DNA of 22,394 bases from an uncultured Butyricicoccus sp. (GCA_900555465.1 USLE01000001.1:1-22394); one strand, 5' to 3'; positions 8,040-16,874 are shown, counted from the stretch's first letter. A program made the numbers and translations. The notes: generated by a model from the sequence alone, not told the origin.

Positions 8040-9149
8040 TTGGGCAGCGAAGTGATTTTATATTTTTACGGCGCAGTATGCCTGAGCATGCTGGCTTTCA
8101 ACATTATTTTCAGCCTTTACCTGCGGGCGGGCGACCTCCGTTCGGAGCGCAAAGCGGCAAGGCTCTGCGAAATGGTTGACGAGCAGCTCGAGCGGGTGCG
8201 CGCAGGCCAGCCCGTGGAAACGCGCCATCTGTCCGCCATCAACCGGCGGCTTTCCCGCGTGAGCAACCTGCTCGCATTTGACCGCGTTCTGGAGCAGCTC
8301 CCTCATCAGGATGCGCTGGTCGAAAGCTACCTCCGCCAGATCGAGCCGTCGGTCCTGTATCTGGCAACGGTTTACCGGCGGCGGGAAAGCACGCAGGCCG
8401 CATACTTCTGCTATTTTCTGGCGCAGCACCGCATCCTGCGCCAAATGCCGATGGATGAGATCCAGCGCATCGTCGTTGCGTTCATCGAGAAAGACAGCCT
8501 GTACTGCCGCGTCAATGCACTCAAGGCGCTTTGCATGTTCGGCAGTGCGGAGACGATCACGGATACCCTGCTCCGATGCGACCGGCAGAGCAGCTTCCTG
8601 CATGCCAAAGTGCTGGTGGAAACGCTGCTCTCCTTCTCCGGCGATCCGCGTGAGCTGATTCGGCTGATCTGGGCCCGTTTCGACCGGTTCTCCGCAACCA
8701 TGCAGCGCGCTCTGCTGGACTACATACGCTTTTGCAGCGGCGATTACGGGGCGCAGATGCTGCGCATCCTGCTGGACGAAAAGCGGGATAAGGAGCTGCG
8801 CCTGTCCGCAATACGCTATTTCGGGCGCTATCCGTCGCCCGATGCCAAAGGGATCCTGCTGCGTTTTGTCAGCGACGCCGACCCGGCGCACTGGGAGTAT
8901 GCCGCGGTCAGCGCAAGCGCACTGTCCGCTTATCCGGGCGAGGATATCACGGCGGCGCTGGCAGAGGCCATGCACAGTGCAAACTGGTATGTGCGGTACA
9001 ATGCCGCCTCCAGTCTCGAGGGGCGGGATCTGTCATACGAGGATCTCGTCGTCCATATCGGCGAAAACGACCGCTATGCAAGAGAGATGCTCACCTATCA
9101 AATGGAAAGCCGGAAACTGATGGAAGAAAAGGAGCGGGCAGGCGTATGA
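8040..9149 (+). CDS. HEAT-repeat membrane protein of the polysaccharide operon
   Basis: This is a 369-residue protein with a TTG start nine bases after AAAGGAG. One membrane helix (residues about 6-27, LYFYGAVCLSMLAFNIIFSLYL) is followed by a cytoplasmic, all-helical region with repeated amphipathic helix pairs of HEAT type (for example RVNALKALCMFGSAETITDTLL, ELRLSAIRYFGRYPSPDAKGILL, NWYVRYNAASSLEG). Such arrays are protein-binding scaffolds with no catalysis. The stop overlaps the start of the glycosyltransferase (ATGA), so the two are translationally coupled and probably act together in one membrane complex. It may be a docking subunit that senses or recruits a regulator in place of the PilZ domain missing from the transferase (inference). 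No enzyme motif is visible. Confidence 0.8.
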   Translation: MGSEVILYFYGAVCLSMLAFNIIFSLYLRAGDLRSERKAARLCEMVDEQLERVRAGQPVETRHLSAINRRLSRVSNLLAFDRVLEQLPHQDALVESYLRQIEPSVLYLATVYRRRESTQAAYFCYFLAQHRILRQMPMDEIQRIVVAFIEKDSLYCRVNALKALCMFGSAETITDTLLRCDRQSSFLHAKVLVETLLSFSGDPRELIRLIWARFDRFSATMQRALLDYIRFCSGDYGAQMLRILLDEKRDKELRLSAIRYFGRYPSPDAKGILLRFVSDADPAHWEYAAVSASALSAYPGEDITAALAEAMHSANWYVRYNAASSLEGRDLSYEDLVVHIGENDRYAREMLTYQMESRKLMEEKERAGV

Positions 9150-10549
9150 GGGACTTTATCCAATTCTTCCTGTATTGTGTCGAATGTTTTTTCATCCTCT
9201 ACATGGTGGGATATGCGAGCTTCCTGTTCCTGTCGGTCACGGTAGGCACGTCCACACTATATGCAGCCAAGCGGCGCAATGCGCTCAAAAACGAATTATC
9301 CAATGAATATTATGTGCCGGTGTCCGTCATCGTGCCCGCTTATAACGAAGCGGTGACGATCGAAGCGACCATCCGGTCGCTGCTCGCGCTCGATTATAAG
9401 CTGTACGAGATCATTGTCGTCGACGACGGCTCCTCCGACGAAACCAGCCGCGTGGTCCAGCAGTCGTTCGGCATGCGCAAGATCGACCGTCCGATCCAGC
9501 GGCGCATCCACTGCCAGCCGCAGGAAGCGGTCTATGAAACCCGCAGCCACAAGGTCCCGATCACGCTGATCCGCAAGCGCAACGGCGGTAAAGCGGACGC
9601 GCTGAACATGGGCATCAACGCATCCAACTTCCCGTATTTCCTGTGCATCGACGCAGACTCCGTGCTGCAAAGCGACTCGCTGGAAAAGATCGTGCGCCCC
9701 ATCCTGGAAAGCGACCACGTTATCGCCGTCGGCGGCACGGTCCGCCCCTGCAACGGCGCGGAGATCGAGCAGGGCCATGTGATCCGCTACCGTATGCCGG
9801 ACAATCTGATCGCCTGCATGCAGGTGCTCGAATACGACCGTTCCTTTCTGGCATCGCGCATCCTGTTCGATCAATTCAACGGCAACATCATTATCTCCGG
9901 CGCGTTCGGCCTGTTCCAAAAAAATCTGGTGATCGACGCGGGCGGCTATGACCATAACACGATGGGCGAGGATATGGAGCTGGTCGTCAAGCTGCATGTA
10001 TTCTGCCGCGAGCACAACCTCCCCTACCGGATCCGCTATGCGACGGATGCGATCTGCTGGACGCAGGTGCCCGAGCGGCTGCGCGACCTCTGCAAGCAGC
10101 GCCGCCGCTGGCACATCGGCCTGTTCCAGAGCATGATGAAGCACCGCAACATCCTCGCAAACCCGAAATACGGCGCAGTCAGCTTTATCTCCTATTTCTA
10201 TTTCCTGATCTATGAGCTGTATTCCCCCTATATTGAGATTTTCGGCATTTTCGCCACCCTGCTGGCATTTGCCGTCGACCTGATCAATGTGCCGTTCATG
10301 ATCCTGTTTTTCGGCATTTATGTGGTCTATTCCGCGGTTCTCTCGCTTTCGGCGTTTTTCGCCCGGATACACACCGTGGATATGAATCTGCATCTGACCG
10401 ATGTGTGCAAAGCGCTCGGCCTGTGCGTGGTCGAGCTGTCCTGCCTGCGGTTTATCCTGGCATGGGTGCGCATCACTGCACTGATCGGCTACCGGCAGAA
10501 GAAAGACGACTGGGGCAAGATCGAGCGGCAGAAAATCGAATTCAAGTGA
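9146..10549 (+). CDS. Processive family 2 glycosyltransferase (cellulose/PNAG-synthase-like)
   Basis: The product is a 467-residue membrane synthase. One N-terminal membrane helix (about 5-30) precedes a GT2 catalytic domain with D93/D94 in VVDDGSSDE, D169-A-D171 as the metal/UDP-binding DxD, G274-E-D as the general base motif, and Q318-R-R-R-W322 as the processivity signature. Three or four C-terminal membrane helices (about 350-450) complete a translocation channel of BcsA/HAS/PgaC type. An insert near 110-140 lies between the first two motifs. No PilZ domain is present, so any c-di-GMP control must act through a partner. The sugar donor cannot be predicted. It is coupled by a 4-base overlap to the HEAT-repeat gene and 20 bases ahead of a coiled-coil gene. 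This is the core enzyme of the locus. Confidence 0.9.
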   Translation: MRDFIQFFLYCVECFFILYMVGYASFLFLSVTVGTSTLYAAKRRNALKNELSNEYYVPVSVIVPAYNEAVTIEATIRSLLALDYKLYEIIVVDDGSSDETSRVVQQSFGMRKIDRPIQRRIHCQPQEAVYETRSHKVPITLIRKRNGGKADALNMGINASNFPYFLCIDADSVLQSDSLEKIVRPILESDHVIAVGGTVRPCNGAEIEQGHVIRYRMPDNLIACMQVLEYDRSFLASRILFDQFNGNIIISGAFGLFQKNLVIDAGGYDHNTMGEDMELVVKLHVFCREHNLPYRIRYATDAICWTQVPERLRDLCKQRRRWHIGLFQSMMKHRNILANPKYGAVSFISYFYFLIYELYSPYIEIFGIFATLLAFAVDLINVPFMILFFGIYVVYSAVLSLSAFFARIHTVDMNLHLTDVCKALGLCVVELSCLRFILAWVRITALIGYRQKKDDWGKIERQKIEFK

Positions 10550-10569
10550 ACACTGAGGAGGGGTATTTT

Positions 10570-11088
10570 ATGCGGATCGAAGAACTGAAAAAGGGCCTTT
10601 GGGGCTACAAAAAAGAAAGTATTTTCCAGTATATCGCCGAGCAGGAGGAAACCTTCTCCAAAAAGCTGCTGGAAAAGAACACACAGCTGGAGCAGCTTTC
10701 CCAGCAATACCAGACGCGGATCGAGGAGCTTGAAGCTGTACTCCGCCAATCGCAGGCGGAGCTTTCCGCGCTGCGCGCCAAGCAGGACCGGATTTCCGAT
10801 GCGCTGCTGGAGGCGCAGGCCTGCGCGGAGCGCATGAGAATGGAGACGCAGGCGCGGGAGCAGGCTGCGCAGGAGGCAGTGCGCAAAACCCTGTCCGCCG
10901 AAATGGCCGAGCTGGACAGATATCAGGCCAAGATCGCCGATCTGCGGCGCTATCTGCAGCAGACCCTGCAGGAGTTTTCCAAGGCCGCAGACCGCATGGA
11001 ACAGAAGGCCGCAGAGCTGACCGGAGAGTCCCCGGCGCAGAACCTGACGCTGTTCCAGCGTAATCCGGCGCAGGAGGACGCGATTTGA
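10570..11088 (+). CDS. DivIVA-like coiled-coil protein
   Basis: The product is 172 residues, starting with ATG after GAGGAGGGG. The N-terminus (LKKGLWGYKKESIFQYIAEQ) resembles the GY-containing membrane-binding segment of DivIVA/GpsB proteins. It is followed by a long uninterrupted coiled coil to about residue 155 rich in Glu, Gln and Ala, and a short tail. DivIVA-type proteins oligomerise at curved membrane and recruit envelope enzymes. Here, between a polymer synthase and a c-di-GMP phosphodiesterase, it could position the complex at poles or septa (inference). The reading frame overlaps the next gene by four bases (TTGA). Weak similarity means it may simply be an operon-specific coiled-coil adaptor. 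Confidence 0.75.
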   Translation: MRIEELKKGLWGYKKESIFQYIAEQEETFSKKLLEKNTQLEQLSQQYQTRIEELEAVLRQSQAELSALRAKQDRISDALLEAQACAERMRMETQAREQAAQEAVRKTLSAEMAELDRYQAKIADLRRYLQQTLQEFSKAADRMEQKAAELTGESPAQNLTLFQRNPAQEDAI

Positions 11089-12914
11089 GTACAGCGGGCC
11101 TGATCTATGTGGCGGGAAACCCGGATCTCTATCCGCTTGAGTACTACGATGCGGAGAGCGGCACCTATCAGGGCGTGATCCCGGCGTTTCTGGAGCAGTT
11201 CGCGCAGGAGGCCGGCTATGAGCTGCAGTATTTCCAGCCCGGGGAAGACGACCGGCGGGGGGAACTGGCGCAGAACCGGCAGGTCGATATCGTCTCCGGC
11301 TGCGTGGATGGGGAAATCCAGGGGGAGCAGATCCCGCTTTTCCGCGCCGAGGCAGACGGGGAGGAAACCGAATACTGCCTTGTCCTGACAAACGTCGCGC
11401 CCGAGCCGCTGGCGGAGGCGCTGCGCGGCTATCTGTCCGGCGTGGAGCAGGCTGCCTGGACCGGCAGCGTGCTGCATACCATGCAGCAAAGCCCACAGCA
11501 AAACAGCCTGCTTCCATTGACTGCGGGGCTGGGGCTCGCGGTTTGCGCGCTGCTTGCGGCGCTTGCACTGATGTATCGGCGTTTCCGCGCAAAACTCCGT
11601 CTGGCGGCGGCAAACCGCCTGCGCGACCCGGATACCGGCCTGTATGTGCAGGAATATCTGCTGCGCCGCTTTCCCGCACTGGTCAACGACAACAACCGCG
11701 CCTTGTACTATATCAGCTATTTCCATCTCAATCTGTCTCATGTGGAATGGCGGGACGGTCCAGAAGCAGCAAATGCCCTGCAGCACCATGCAGCGGAAGT
11801 ACTGAACCGGCAGCTCGGTGCGGACGGGATCGTGTGCCGGGCATCCGGGGGCGGCCTTGCCGCACTGATGACCGCAGGGAGCCTGCGCGCCGCAGAGAAG
11901 CGCTGCCGGGCCGCGATCGAGCAGATCCGTTCCTTTGCAAAGGATGCGGGCTGCGCATCCGACATGGCAGCCGGCGTTTATCCGCTGCAGGCAGGCGACC
12001 ACGATCTGTCCCGCATCCTGTTTATCGCGGAGCAATGCGCGCACAAAGCCTGCCGCGAGGGGAAAGACTGTCTGGTCTGCTCGGCAGGCCTGCGCCGCGC
12101 CTTCGAAGAGGAGCGGCAGCTGATTGCGGACATCGACAACGGCTTTCAGCAGGAGCAGTTCCAGATCTACCTGCAGTTCTATGTCAGCGCCGCCCACCGG
12201 AACGTGGTAGGCGGCGAGATGCTCACACGATGGAAGCACGCCCAAAAGGGCCTGCTGCCGCCGGCGCAGTTCGTGCCGCTCATGGAGCGCGAGGGGCTTG
12301 TCAGCCGTCTGGATTATTACTGTCTGGAAAAGGTCTGCGCTTTTCTGGAGATGCTCGACCGGAACGGAGTGCGGGACTTCTTCATTTCCTGCAACTTTGC
12401 CCGCAGCACGATCACCGCACCGGATTTCGTAGAAAAATGCCAGGGCATCATCGCCCGCCACCGCTTCATCCGCGAGCTTCTGATTTTTGAAGTAACGGAA
12501 AGCGAAAAAAGCCGCGATCAGGTACAGATGGCGGAACACATCAAAGCCATGCGCGCATTCGGCGTGCGCGTCATATTCGATGACTTCGGCGTGGGATTTT
12601 CCTCGTTCCATGATTTGCAGGAAAGCACGATGGATGGGCTCAAGCTGGATAAATATCTTGTGGAAAATATCGGCACCAAGCAGGGCCGCTCCATTCTGGA
12701 CGCCATGATCCGGGCCGGACATGATCTGGGGCTGACCATTCTGGCGGAAGGCGTAGAGCAAGAGGCGCAGGCTGAAATGCTGCAGCAGCTTCACTGCGAT
12801 GTTTTGCAGGGTTTTTACTTTTCCCATCCCATTCCGGCCGGAGAGGCGGCGAAACAGATCATCCCGCAGTTCCGGGCGCCGGATATTTCGCCGGGACATC
12901 ATAATAACGACTGA
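11085..12914 (+). CDS. EAL phosphodiesterase with half-size solute-binding domain and degenerate GGDEF
   Basis: 609 residues from a TTG seven bases after AGGAGG; a stop codon at 11061 rules out a longer N-terminus. Residues 5-140 resemble a type 3 solute-binding domain (SBP_bac_3), but only lobe-one start and the final helix remain and there is no signal peptide. One membrane helix lies at about 146-166, with basic MYRRFRAKLR after it. A GGDEF-fold domain follows whose signature is replaced by ASGGGLAAL (about 253-261), so it is not a cyclase. The EAL domain (about 350-600) has E378-M-L instead of EAL but keeps N (ISCNF), E (FEVTESE), D499/D500 (DDFGVGFSS), K (LKLDK), AEGVE and LQGF, so c-di-GMP hydrolysis is likely intact. 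Last gene of the tightly spaced operon; probably tunes the synthase locally. Confidence 0.88.
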   Translation: MSTAGLIYVAGNPDLYPLEYYDAESGTYQGVIPAFLEQFAQEAGYELQYFQPGEDDRRGELAQNRQVDIVSGCVDGEIQGEQIPLFRAEADGEETEYCLVLTNVAPEPLAEALRGYLSGVEQAAWTGSVLHTMQQSPQQNSLLPLTAGLGLAVCALLAALALMYRRFRAKLRLAAANRLRDPDTGLYVQEYLLRRFPALVNDNNRALYYISYFHLNLSHVEWRDGPEAANALQHHAAEVLNRQLGADGIVCRASGGGLAALMTAGSLRAAEKRCRAAIEQIRSFAKDAGCASDMAAGVYPLQAGDHDLSRILFIAEQCAHKACREGKDCLVCSAGLRRAFEEERQLIADIDNGFQQEQFQIYLQFYVSAAHRNVVGGEMLTRWKHAQKGLLPPAQFVPLMEREGLVSRLDYYCLEKVCAFLEMLDRNGVRDFFISCNFARSTITAPDFVEKCQGIIARHRFIRELLIFEVTESEKSRDQVQMAEHIKAMRAFGVRVIFDDFGVGFSSFHDLQESTMDGLKLDKYLVENIGTKQGRSILDAMIRAGHDLGLTILAEGVEQEAQAEMLQQLHCDVLQGFYFSHPIPAGEAAKQIIPQFRAPDISPGHHNND

Positions 12915-13073
12915 TCCCGTAAGCGGGACCGGCCTGCGATGGGGCGCGGCAGCCACACCTCCCGCCCCGCCCACGAGGTCTGAAAAGCAAACTGCGGCTG
13001 CAGGTTTCTTTCTGCCCGGGCCGCAGAATACACCGATGACCCCTAAAACAGAGAAACGCAAAGGGGATAAAAT
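12915..13073 (+). other. Non-coding gap with three hairpins before the chimeric GGDEF/PAS gene
   Basis: No coding sequence is supported. Perfect stems are TCCCG/CGGGA with a TAAG loop (12915-12928), GGGGCG/CGCCCC (12941-12946 with 12963-12968), and CTGCGGC/GCCGCAG (12992-12998 with 13020-13026). None is followed by a T run, so no terminator is claimed; transcription may continue into the next gene. AAAGGGGAT ahead of position 13074 is its ribosome binding site. Confidence 0.4.
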
Positions 13074-14540
13074 ATGCAGGAAAAGGAAACAGCTGCGCTG
13101 GATACCAATACGCTGCGCCACCAGTTCCAGGAGCTTCAGGAGCGGGCTTCCAAAGATGCGCTGTCCGGCCTTTTGAACCGCCAGACAGCCGAAAGCTATA
13201 TCAGCGCGCGGCTGAAAGAAATGACGGCAGAGCAAACCTGCGCCCTGTTCATCATCGATTTGGATCATTTCAAGCAGGTAAACGACACGCTGGGACATCA
13301 GGCGGGCGATTGGGCGATCCGGCAGTCCGCGAAGACCCTGTCCGGCCTGTTCCTCGGCAAGAGCGAAACCGCCGGCGAATACGTCAGCCTGTTCAAGCCG
13401 GTCTGCAGCGCGGAAAAGATCTATATCCACAAAGGCGAAGGCAAGGTGGAGGACCTCGCCCCGCCGACGTTCACCATTCCCAACATCCATGCGCTGTCGC
13501 TGCGCAGCCCCAGCACCGCAATCGGGCAGCCGGAAAACAGCACGGCGGAAAGCCTCTATCTCAAGTGCATGGAAAAATTCATGCCGGCCTCTGTTGTCCT
13601 GGATGAGGACGACACAGTCCTTCATTTCTTTGGGAATTACGCAGATTATCTGACCATTGCGCCCGGCAAGGCCACCCTGAACTTTTTCAGCATGCTGCAT
13701 AAGGACCTCAGCCTTGTCGCCACCACCGCGCTCAGCCGCAGCCGGCTGGAGCACAGCCCGGTCACCTATACGGATGTGGTGGTGGACTGCGGCAGCGAGC
13801 GCCGGACGATCGATCTGGTCGTGCAGCCGGTGCCGGATACGGAAAACGAGGAACAAAACAAGCTGACGGCCGTCCTGTTTCTGGAGGACCGAAAGGCGGA
13901 AACCGGAGGCATCCGGGAGAAATACGATATTGACGCCACTGCCGCGCGGCGCATCGCTGAGCTGGAGCGGGAGTTCCAGATGTCGCAAAGCGATCTGCGC
14001 GCAACCATTCAGCGTCTGGAAACCGTCAATGGGGAGCTGCAGGCGGCAAACGAGGAGCTTTTGACGGCAAACGAGGAGCTGCAAAGCTCCACAGAGGAAC
14101 TGCAGTCGGTCAACGAGGAACTGTACACGGTCAACACCGAGCACCAGCTCAAGCTGGACGAGCTGACCATGATGACGAACGACCTGTCAAACTTCCTGTC
14201 CTCCACAATGATCGGCATCCTTTTCGTGGACAGCAACCTTAACATCCGGAAGTTCACGGAATACGTGGGACGCGAATTCCAGCTGATGGAACACGATATC
14301 GGCCGCCCCATCCAGATTTTTGCACACAGCTTCCCGGATGAGGAGATCGAAAGCGATGCGAAAAAGGTTCTCAAGAGCCTGGTCTCCATCGACCGCGAGG
14401 TAATCGCCATGAACGGCCGCTGCTATACGCTGCGCATCGCGCCTTACCGGACGACAGAAAACAGCATCCGCGGCCTGGTGATCACTATTATTGACAGCCT
14501 GGGTGCCAACCAGAAAGCAGGCGGCAACGGAGCAGGATGA
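13074..14540 (+). CDS. Chimeric protein: half GGDEF domain fused to CheR tail, coiled coil and PAS
   Basis: The protein is 488 residues. Residues 15-92 are the first half of a GGDEF domain (KDALSGLLNRQTAE, FIIDLDHFKQVNDTLGH), but the frame changes identity at about 91-95 before the GGDEF signature is reached. From LGKSETAGEYVSLFKPV the sequence matches the end of a CheR methyltransferase domain and then the PAS, coiled-coil and PAS segments known from CheB-CheR fusion proteins. These include YLKCMEKFMPASVVLDEDD and a coil at about 318-350 with repeated ANEELxxxNEELQ units. A PAS_10-like domain follows at about 365-485. Neither cyclase nor methyltransferase activity can remain. It may act as a cytoplasmic dimeric PAS sensor or GTP-binding adaptor, or be a recombination scar still being expressed. 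Good ribosome binding site and 32 bases to the next gene. Confidence 0.82.
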   Translation: MQEKETAALDTNTLRHQFQELQERASKDALSGLLNRQTAESYISARLKEMTAEQTCALFIIDLDHFKQVNDTLGHQAGDWAIRQSAKTLSGLFLGKSETAGEYVSLFKPVCSAEKIYIHKGEGKVEDLAPPTFTIPNIHALSLRSPSTAIGQPENSTAESLYLKCMEKFMPASVVLDEDDTVLHFFGNYADYLTIAPGKATLNFFSMLHKDLSLVATTALSRSRLEHSPVTYTDVVVDCGSERRTIDLVVQPVPDTENEEQNKLTAVLFLEDRKAETGGIREKYDIDATAARRIAELEREFQMSQSDLRATIQRLETVNGELQAANEELLTANEELQSSTEELQSVNEELYTVNTEHQLKLDELTMMTNDLSNFLSSTMIGILFVDSNLNIRKFTEYVGREFQLMEHDIGRPIQIFAHSFPDEEIESDAKKVLKSLVSIDREVIAMNGRCYTLRIAPYRTTENSIRGLVITIIDSLGANQKAGGNGAG

Positions 14541-14572
14541 CCGGGCCGGAATCTCGGCAGTAGGAGAAAGCT

Positions 14573-16807
14573 ATGGAATCAAAACTTGCAAAACGCCGGC
14601 GCAACCGGCTTATGGGGGGGCTGTTCAGCGTAATCATTCTGGCTCTGTCCGGGGTATTCATCGTCAATTCCATGCACATTTACGAGCAGTCCCGCGAGCG
14701 TACAGAACAGTATCTGATCGACGTGACCTATCAGCTCCATGAACATATCGAGACCCAGATCCAGAAATCGCTGGAAATGCTGCGGCTGATCCGAAACGGT
14801 GCGCTGGATGTCGCGCCGGGCGAGCGGGAGCCCTATCTCGCGGACCAGACAGCGTTTTCCAATTTCAGCAGCCTGCATATGGTCAATGATTTTGACCAGG
14901 CGGAACAGTGGCTTTGGCTGCACTATGGGGAGCAGTATGCGCTGGACCGGGAGCTGCTGCGGCAGGGCAAGGCGCAGCTGATCGCGATCCCGGGAGAAAG
15001 CACCGTGGTCTACTTCACGGCCGGCCAGATGGACGCGGATCGATCGGTTATCATCGGCGTGAAGGAAAACGATCTGCTCAAGGAGCTGCTCAGCGACAAC
15101 AACTTTGACGGGCAGGCGCTGACGCTTGTCATTACTCAGACGGGCACCGTTATCACCTCACAGACCGAGCAGAACTTCTTTGATGAGATTGTCTCGTCCT
15201 ATGAAGGGACGCAATATGCTGACGTGCCGCAGGAGTTCGAAAAGATGCGGGAGGATCTCCAGCACAGGCAGAGCGGCACCTTATCCTTCCCCTCACGCAC
15301 AGGCGAAAGCCTGCTGCTCAGTTACGAGCCGCTGTCCTTTTCCGACTGGTGCGTATTTACTGTGATACCGGCGGATGTGCTCGACGCGGGCATCGAGGAC
15401 CTCACCACGCAGAACCTGATCTTAACGCTGGTCACCGTTCTGCTGCTTGGCGGGTGCAGCATTTTCCTTGTTGTCCTGCAGCGCCGGTATACCAAACGGC
15501 TGACAGATATCGCGTTCACGGACGAGGTAACCGGCGGCTGGAACAACCTGCGCTTCCGGCTGGAGGCCGCGCATGTGCTGCGCCGCGACAGCGGCTATAC
15601 AATGGTATCGCTCGACGTGGCGGACTTTACCTTCCTCAATAATATCTACGGTGTACAGGCGGGCGACGACGTGCTCCGGCACATCTTCGCGCAGATCAGC
15701 CGCTGGATGCAGCCGGATGAACTCACGGCGCGCAGCTCCGCCGACCTGTTCTACATCCTGCTGCACACACAGGCGCGCGACGAGATCGTCCGCCGTCTGG
15801 CAGAGCTCAAGCAGCAGATAGAAGCCTATGACAAGCTGGGCAACGGCAGCTATCGGCTCGAGCTGCGCTTCGGCGCCTATCCGATCCAGGACAGCAGCCG
15901 CACCGTCACCTGGATGGAGGACAACGCCAACCTGGCCCGCAAATACCGCGACGGCCAGCTGTGCTCGTTCTACCGCGCAGAAAAATGGCAGCAGCAAAAG
16001 CTGGAGCGCGACCTGATCAACGATATGCCTTCCTCGCTGCGCAACGGCTCGTTTGAAGTCTATCTTCAGCCAAAAGTGCGGCTGGCAGACAGCCGTGTCG
16101 ACGGCGCGGAAGCGCTGATCCGGTGGAACCACCCGGAAAAGGGCATGCTTTCGCCCGGCGTATTCATCCCGATCCTTGAAAAAGCCAAGCTGATCAGCCT
16201 GCTGGACCACTTCATGTTCGAAGAGGTCTGCAAGCTGCTGCACCGCTGGCGGCAGGAGGGCCGGGAAACCTGCGTGATATCCGTGAATCTTTCGCGGCAG
16301 AACCTTGCGATACCCGACCTGCTGCAGCAATACCGTGCGATCTGCGCGCAGTACGACGTACCGCCTTCCAGCATCGAGCTGGAGCTGACCGAAAGCATTT
16401 TTATGGAAAACACCGAATGGATGCGCCGCTTCATCTGCGAAATGCACGCCCAGGGCTTTCAGTGCTCACTGGACGACTTCGGAGCGGGCTACTCCTCCCT
16501 GGGGCTGCTGAAAGAGCTGGATATCGATGTGATCAAACTCGACCGCAGCTTTTTCGCAAACACTACGCTGGACGACAAGGGCGAGCTGATCGTCCAGACG
16601 ATCCTGGAGCTGGCACAGCGGCTCCGCATCCGGACTGTGGCCGAGGGGATCGAGCACCCCGAGCAGGTCGAAGTCCTGCAAAAACTGGGCTGCGACGTTG
16701 TACAGGGCTTTGTTTACTTCCGTCCGATGCCCGTGCCGGATTTTGAGACACAAGCCTATAAAGACGGCAGGCTCCGCCGTGTCAGCCCGCCGGGCGAGGC
16801 GGAATAG
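14573..16807 (+). CDS. dCache-like membrane sensor with degenerate GGDEF and active EAL domain
   Basis: The product is 744 residues. Membrane helices at about 13-33 and 281-302 flank a roughly 245-residue extracytoplasmic domain of dCache type, so it should sense a small external ligand. The GGDEF-fold domain (about 315-470) has SSADL at 388-392 in place of GGDEF and cannot be a cyclase. The EAL domain (about 485-735) is complete: E513-A-L, SVNLS, ELTES, D634/D635 in DDFGAGYSS, IKLDRSF, VAEGIE and VQGF. It is therefore predicted to hydrolyse c-di-GMP to pGpG, with the degenerate GGDEF perhaps binding GTP as an allosteric input. ATG start follows TAGGAG. An extended -10 promoter lies immediately after the gene, marking a transcript boundary. 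Confidence 0.93.
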   Translation: MESKLAKRRRNRLMGGLFSVIILALSGVFIVNSMHIYEQSRERTEQYLIDVTYQLHEHIETQIQKSLEMLRLIRNGALDVAPGEREPYLADQTAFSNFSSLHMVNDFDQAEQWLWLHYGEQYALDRELLRQGKAQLIAIPGESTVVYFTAGQMDADRSVIIGVKENDLLKELLSDNNFDGQALTLVITQTGTVITSQTEQNFFDEIVSSYEGTQYADVPQEFEKMREDLQHRQSGTLSFPSRTGESLLLSYEPLSFSDWCVFTVIPADVLDAGIEDLTTQNLILTLVTVLLLGGCSIFLVVLQRRYTKRLTDIAFTDEVTGGWNNLRFRLEAAHVLRRDSGYTMVSLDVADFTFLNNIYGVQAGDDVLRHIFAQISRWMQPDELTARSSADLFYILLHTQARDEIVRRLAELKQQIEAYDKLGNGSYRLELRFGAYPIQDSSRTVTWMEDNANLARKYRDGQLCSFYRAEKWQQQKLERDLINDMPSSLRNGSFEVYLQPKVRLADSRVDGAEALIRWNHPEKGMLSPGVFIPILEKAKLISLLDHFMFEEVCKLLHRWRQEGRETCVISVNLSRQNLAIPDLLQQYRAICAQYDVPPSSIELELTESIFMENTEWMRRFICEMHAQGFQCSLDDFGAGYSSLGLLKELDIDVIKLDRSFFANTTLDDKGELIVQTILELAQRLRIRTVAEGIEHPEQVEVLQKLGCDVVQGFVYFRPMPVPDFETQAYKDGRLRRVSPPGEAE

Positions 16808-16865
16808 CAAATTCCACTAAAATATTCTATTTTTTGCAAAAGCTCTTTTCCAGTTGAAGAAGATA

Positions 16866-16874
16866 TGATAAAAT
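16866..16874 (+). promoter_or_regulatory. Extended -10 promoter before the VTC gene
   Basis: TGATAAAAT (extended TGn plus TAAAAT at 16869-16874) lies in a 116-base AT-rich gap. No good -35 exists at 16-18 bases, as is acceptable for extended -10 promoters. The start of transcription would fall near 16881, about 43 bases before the ATG. Confidence 0.5.

Noticed and set aside
12915..13030. Terminator after the EAL gene
   Set aside because: Three good stems exist but none is followed by a T run, so transcription stop cannot be claimed.
14030..14125. DNA repeats of the type GCAAACGAGGAGCT
   Set aside because: They encode the ANEELL/ANEELQ heptads of a coiled coil in the PAS protein and are explained by protein structure, not by a DNA repeat element or CRISPR.
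10950..14144. 1064-codon open frame on the minus strand
   Set aside because: It is antisense across the coiled-coil, EAL and chimeric genes, whose domains are unmistakable. The length arises from codon bias and the protein has no coherent domain.
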